Assembly (NCBI GenBank): GCA_011380105.1
Contig: DRZW01000235.1
Span: 1-7,201 of the forward strand
From: Halothiobacillaceae bacterium
GTDB taxonomy: Bacteria > Pseudomonadota > Gammaproteobacteria > Halothiobacillales > Halothiobacillaceae
Direction: 5' to 3'
DNA length: 7,201 nt
Numbering within the stretch: position 1 is the first letter of the stretch; each line of letters begins with the position of its first letter. Of this stretch, positions 5,294 through 7,201 are shown piece by piece. A model generated the notes under the pieces. It saw only the letters and a list, made by a program, of their open reading frames with translations. It did no database searches and was not told where the DNA came from. The translations under genes and the position numbers were made by a program.

Positions 5294-6067
5294 GTGGCTT
5301 GGTCCTCAAAACAGGCATCGGTTGACACCCAGGCTGATACCGGTAACGATCCTGAGCATGTTGCGATCGTTATGGATGGGAATGGGCGCTGGGCACGAGA
5401 CCGGAATTTGCCACGTCAGGTTGGGCATCGGCATGGTCGTCGTTCGGTACGTGCCGTGATCGAAGTCGCGGTGGCTCGTAATATTCCGGTGCTGACCCTG
5501 TTCGCCTTTTCTTCGGAAAATTGGCGACGTCCGGCACAGGAAGTCAGTGCGTTAATGAAATTGTTTTCAAGCGCACTCAAACGAGAGCTAAGTGAGCTGG
5601 TTGAAAACAACATTCGGCTGCGTTTTATCGGTGATACTAAACGGTTTGATGCCGATATCCAGAAACTGATGCACGCAGCACAAACGCGCACAGCGGCAAA
5701 TACTGGCCTGTTGCTGCAAATTGCGGTCAGCTATGGTGGCCAGTGGGATATTCTTCAGGCTGCAGCGAAATTGCATGAGCGCGATGACCTTGATTGGACA
5801 GATTCGGCGCAATTGCACCGGGCTTTCGAGCAGTCATTGTCGACAGCCGATGCTCCACCGGTTGATCTTTTTATTCGTACCGGCGGCGAGCAACGACTGA
5901 GTAATTTTATGTTGTGGCAATCGGCTTACGCTGAGCTTTATTTTACCGATACCTACTGGCCGGGTTTTGATCACCAGGCCTTCGAGCAGGCCTTGGCCTG
6001 GTTCAGACAGCGACAACGCCGCTTTGGCCAAATTGAACCAGCCACAAGCAGTCACAAGCATGCCTAA
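5294..6067 (+). CDS. uppS: isoprenyl transferase (undecaprenyl diphosphate synthase)
   Basis: UppS adds eight cis isoprene units from isopentenyl diphosphate to farnesyl diphosphate, giving the C55 carrier for peptidoglycan and O-antigen. The product has 257 residues (253 in E. coli). Hallmarks: HVAIVMDGNGRWA (22-34) with catalytic Asp28; GHRHGRRSVR (44-53), where GHxxG matches the family's diphosphate site; LTLFAFSSENWRRP (67-80); and the C-terminal signature DLFIRTGGEQRLSNF (191-205) followed by AYAELYFTD (211-219). The first 20 residues are polar and non-conserved. The only available early start is GTG at 5294, because the frame closes at TGA 5273-5275 and no other start codon follows before the conserved region. 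The nearest purine run, GGAAG (5277-5281), is 12 nt away, so initiation is probably weak or coupled to frr, which ends 7 bases earlier. Its end overlaps cdsA by 8 nt. Confidence 0.95.
   Translation: MAWSSKQASVDTQADTGNDPEHVAIVMDGNGRWARDRNLPRQVGHRHGRRSVRAVIEVAVARNIPVLTLFAFSSENWRRPAQEVSALMKLFSSALKRELSELVENNIRLRFIGDTKRFDADIQKLMHAAQTRTAANTGLLLQIAVSYGGQWDILQAAAKLHERDDLDWTDSAQLHRAFEQSLSTADAPPVDLFIRTGGEQRLSNFMLWQSAYAELYFTDTYWPGFDHQAFEQALAWFRQRQRRFGQIEPATSSHKHA
6043..6060 (+). repeat. short direct repeat at the uppS-cdsA junction
   Basis: The 8-mer CACAAGCA occurs at 6043-6050 and again at 6053-6060, with a 10-base period. The second copy ends on the A of the cdsA ATG. It encodes part of the variable UppS C-terminus (SSHKHA) and occupies the place where a cdsA Shine-Dalgarno sequence would be expected but is missing. 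Confidence 0.6.
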
Positions 6068-6878
6068 TTCAGAATTACAGCAGCGCATTATCACCGCGTT
6101 GGCGCTGCTTGCGGCAACCATTGGGCTGTTGTTTTTTACTAGCAATCAGGTATTTGCTGGGGCGATGTTAATTGTGCTGGCGATTGCCGCTGCCGAATGG
6201 TTCCGACTCTCCGAACTTGCCCCCTGCCACCAGTGGCCCTGGGTGGTTGTTAGTGTTGCGGTAGCTATTCTGCTGTACACGCTCTCTCCTCCAGCTTGGC
6301 TTATCGGTGCGCTGGGCACCGTGCTGTGGTTGGTGGTAATCACTTTGTTGTGGCGTGATCGCAATCAGCTGCCTACCTTGCGCAATGTCTGGATCAAGCG
6401 CTTTGAGGGGGTGATCGTACTTAGTCTGTTTTGGTTTGCAGTAGTCGCAATTCATGCCGCCCCATCGGGCGCTTGGCTTTTGTTGGCCGGTTTGCTGGTT
6501 GTCGCTGCAGCGGACAGTGCCGCCTTTTTTGCCGGAAGACGCTGGGGGCGGCGGAAGCTGGCGGTGGCGATAAGTCCGGGTAAAAGTCTAGAAGGTCTGG
6601 CCGGGGGATTGGTTGGTGCAGCCGTGCTGGGTGCGTTGTTATTGTTTATGCCGGGGTTTGAGGATGTCAATCCGCTGTGGTTGATCGTAATCTCCGCTAT
6701 CACTGCGCTGTTTTCAGTGGCGGGTGATCTGGAAGAATCTCGGTTAAAACGCGAGATGAATGTTAAAGATAGCGGGTCTATCCTGCCTGGTCACGGCGGG
6801 TTGTTGGATCGTCTTGATGGTCAGTTGGCCGCGATGCCGGTCTGGTTGCTGGGGTTGTCTTTGTTGCAGTTGGCATAA
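6060..6878 (+). CDS. cdsA: phosphatidate cytidylyltransferase (CDP-diacylglycerol synthase)
   Basis: CdsA is an inner-membrane enzyme that makes CDP-diacylglycerol from phosphatidic acid and CTP, the precursor of all bacterial phospholipids. From the ATG at 6060 the product has 272 residues (285 in E. coli). It has about eight to nine hydrophobic segments (roughly 9-27, 31-47, 60-78, 80-97, 117-133, 137-155, 180-197, 206-222, 257-271). Conserved features are ADSAAFFAGRRWG (151-163) with Asp152, SPGKSLEGLAGG (172-183), and the family signature from Ser227 to Asp253, including LKRE, KDSG and LPGHGGLLDRLD. A longer in-frame start at 5967 would place 31 polar residues before the first membrane segment and overlap uppS by 101 bases, so it is unlikely. 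No Shine-Dalgarno is visible; the start lies within the last 8 bases of uppS, suggesting re-initiation by terminating ribosomes. Confidence 0.95.
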   Translation: MPNSELQQRIITALALLAATIGLLFFTSNQVFAGAMLIVLAIAAAEWFRLSELAPCHQWPWVVVSVAVAILLYTLSPPAWLIGALGTVLWLVVITLLWRDRNQLPTLRNVWIKRFEGVIVLSLFWFAVVAIHAAPSGAWLLLAGLLVVAAADSAAFFAGRRWGRRKLAVAISPGKSLEGLAGGLVGAAVLGALLLFMPGFEDVNPLWLIVISAITALFSVAGDLEESRLKREMNVKDSGSILPGHGGLLDRLDGQLAAMPVWLLGLSLLQLA

Positions 6879-6894
6879 AGAGCAGGTCGTGGAT

Positions 6895-7201
6895 ATGGAT
6901 CAACGCATGCGGGTTGGGGTGTTTGGTGCCACCGGCAGTATTGGTAAAAGCACCCTAGATGTTCTAGCTCGACACCCGCAGCGTTTTGAAGTGCATACGC
7001 TAACAGCCCGACAGGATGACGAGCAGCTATTCCAGCTAATCAAGCGGTTCTCCCCGGCAGTGGTTGGTCTGACTGATCAGGCCAGTGCGCAACGTTTGCA
7101 AGCTGCGTTGACAAAGCTTAAACTCAATTTACGTCCAGAGGTCGTTTCTGGTCAGGCTGCCGTGGATGCATTAGCGGCTAGCACTGAGTTAGACGTTGTG
7201 G
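6895..7201 (+). CDS. dxr: 1-deoxy-D-xylulose 5-phosphate reductoisomerase, N-terminal part (partial)
   Basis: Dxr (IspC) converts DXP to 2-C-methyl-D-erythritol 4-phosphate with NADPH, the first committed step of the MEP isoprenoid pathway and the target of fosmidomycin. The window holds the first 102 codons and the gene runs off the end. The N-terminal Rossmann nucleotide loop is clear: VGVFGATGSIGKSTLDVLAR (7-26), with GATGSIG at 11-17, followed by HPQRFEVHTLTA (27-38) as in the family. The region with FSPAVVGLTDQASAQRLQ and VVSGQAAVDALA also follows the E. coli protein. The ATG at 6895 is chosen because AGG (6884-6886, within AGAGCAGG) lies 8 nt upstream; GTG at 6889 is in frame but too near that site, and ATG 6907 is a further alternative. 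It begins 16 bases after cdsA. Its product pathway supplies the isoprene units used by the upstream UppS. Confidence 0.95.
   Translation, partial: MDQRMRVGVFGATGSIGKSTLDVLARHPQRFEVHTLTARQDDEQLFQLIKRFSPAVVGLTDQASAQRLQAALTKLKLNLRPEVVSGQAAVDALAASTELDVV

Noticed and set aside
450..5340. CAGGCTGATAC present at both 450-460 and 5330-5340 as a dispersed repeat
   Set aside because: An 11-base match is expected by chance several times in a window of this length, and the contexts are unrelated.
5322..5350. TTGACA within uppS as an internal promoter
   Set aside because: The -10 candidate 17 nt downstream (AACGAT) matches at only three positions.
5967..6059. Longer cdsA start at the in-frame ATG 5967
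   Set aside because: It would add 31 polar residues within uppS coding sequence; the ATG at 6060 gives the expected family N-terminus just before the first membrane segment.
7108..7136. TTGACA inside dxr as a promoter
   Set aside because: The sequence at the -10 position is ACGTCC, which is no match.

Overview
The window looks like a chromosomal housekeeping segment from a gammaproteobacterium of roughly balanced GC content. The evidence is the close resemblance of every product to its enterobacterial or pseudomonad counterpart, and the gene order rpsB-tsf-pyrH-frr-uppS-cdsA-dxr, which is classic for that class. The genus cannot be named from the sequence alone. All the large genes lie on the + strand. 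There is no IS element, CRISPR array, tRNA or rRNA.

Layout: the window opens with the last 29 codons of folP (folate synthesis). A 535-base stretch without a conventional gene follows. It holds a 54-codon secreted-peptide reading frame that lacks a normal start codon (AUA, or the preceding AUC), two hairpins, the second of which is a rho-independent terminator, and a TATAAT box that probably serves glmM. Then come glmM (phosphoglucosamine mutase) and a 215-base leader with a TATAAT box and three consecutive RNA hairpins, very probably the S2 autoregulatory leader of rpsB. rpsB (ribosomal protein S2) and tsf (EF-Ts) follow and end at a textbook terminator. Beyond it is a tight operon: pyrH (UMP kinase), frr (ribosome recycling factor), uppS (undecaprenyl diphosphate synthase), cdsA (CDP-diacylglycerol synthase) and the first 102 codons of dxr (DXP reductoisomerase), which runs off the end.

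The genes combine translation (S2, EF-Ts, RRF) with cell-envelope supply. GlmM makes GlcN-1-P for UDP-GlcNAc, UMP kinase feeds the UTP/CTP pools used by UDP-GlcNAc and CDP-DAG synthesis, Dxr begins the committed MEP isoprenoid pathway, UppS makes the C55 lipid carrier, and CdsA supplies phospholipid precursors. Two gene pairs (pyrH/frr and uppS/cdsA) overlap by exactly 8 nt, suggesting translational coupling.

Most of the window is ordinary. The points that deserve a second look are the AUA-start secreted peptide between folP and glmM, the detailed structure of the rpsB leader, a Fur-box-like sequence immediately upstream of the pyrH ribosome-binding site, and the direct joining of the folP-glmM block to the rpsB block. 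I found no convincing evidence of a large undescribed system.
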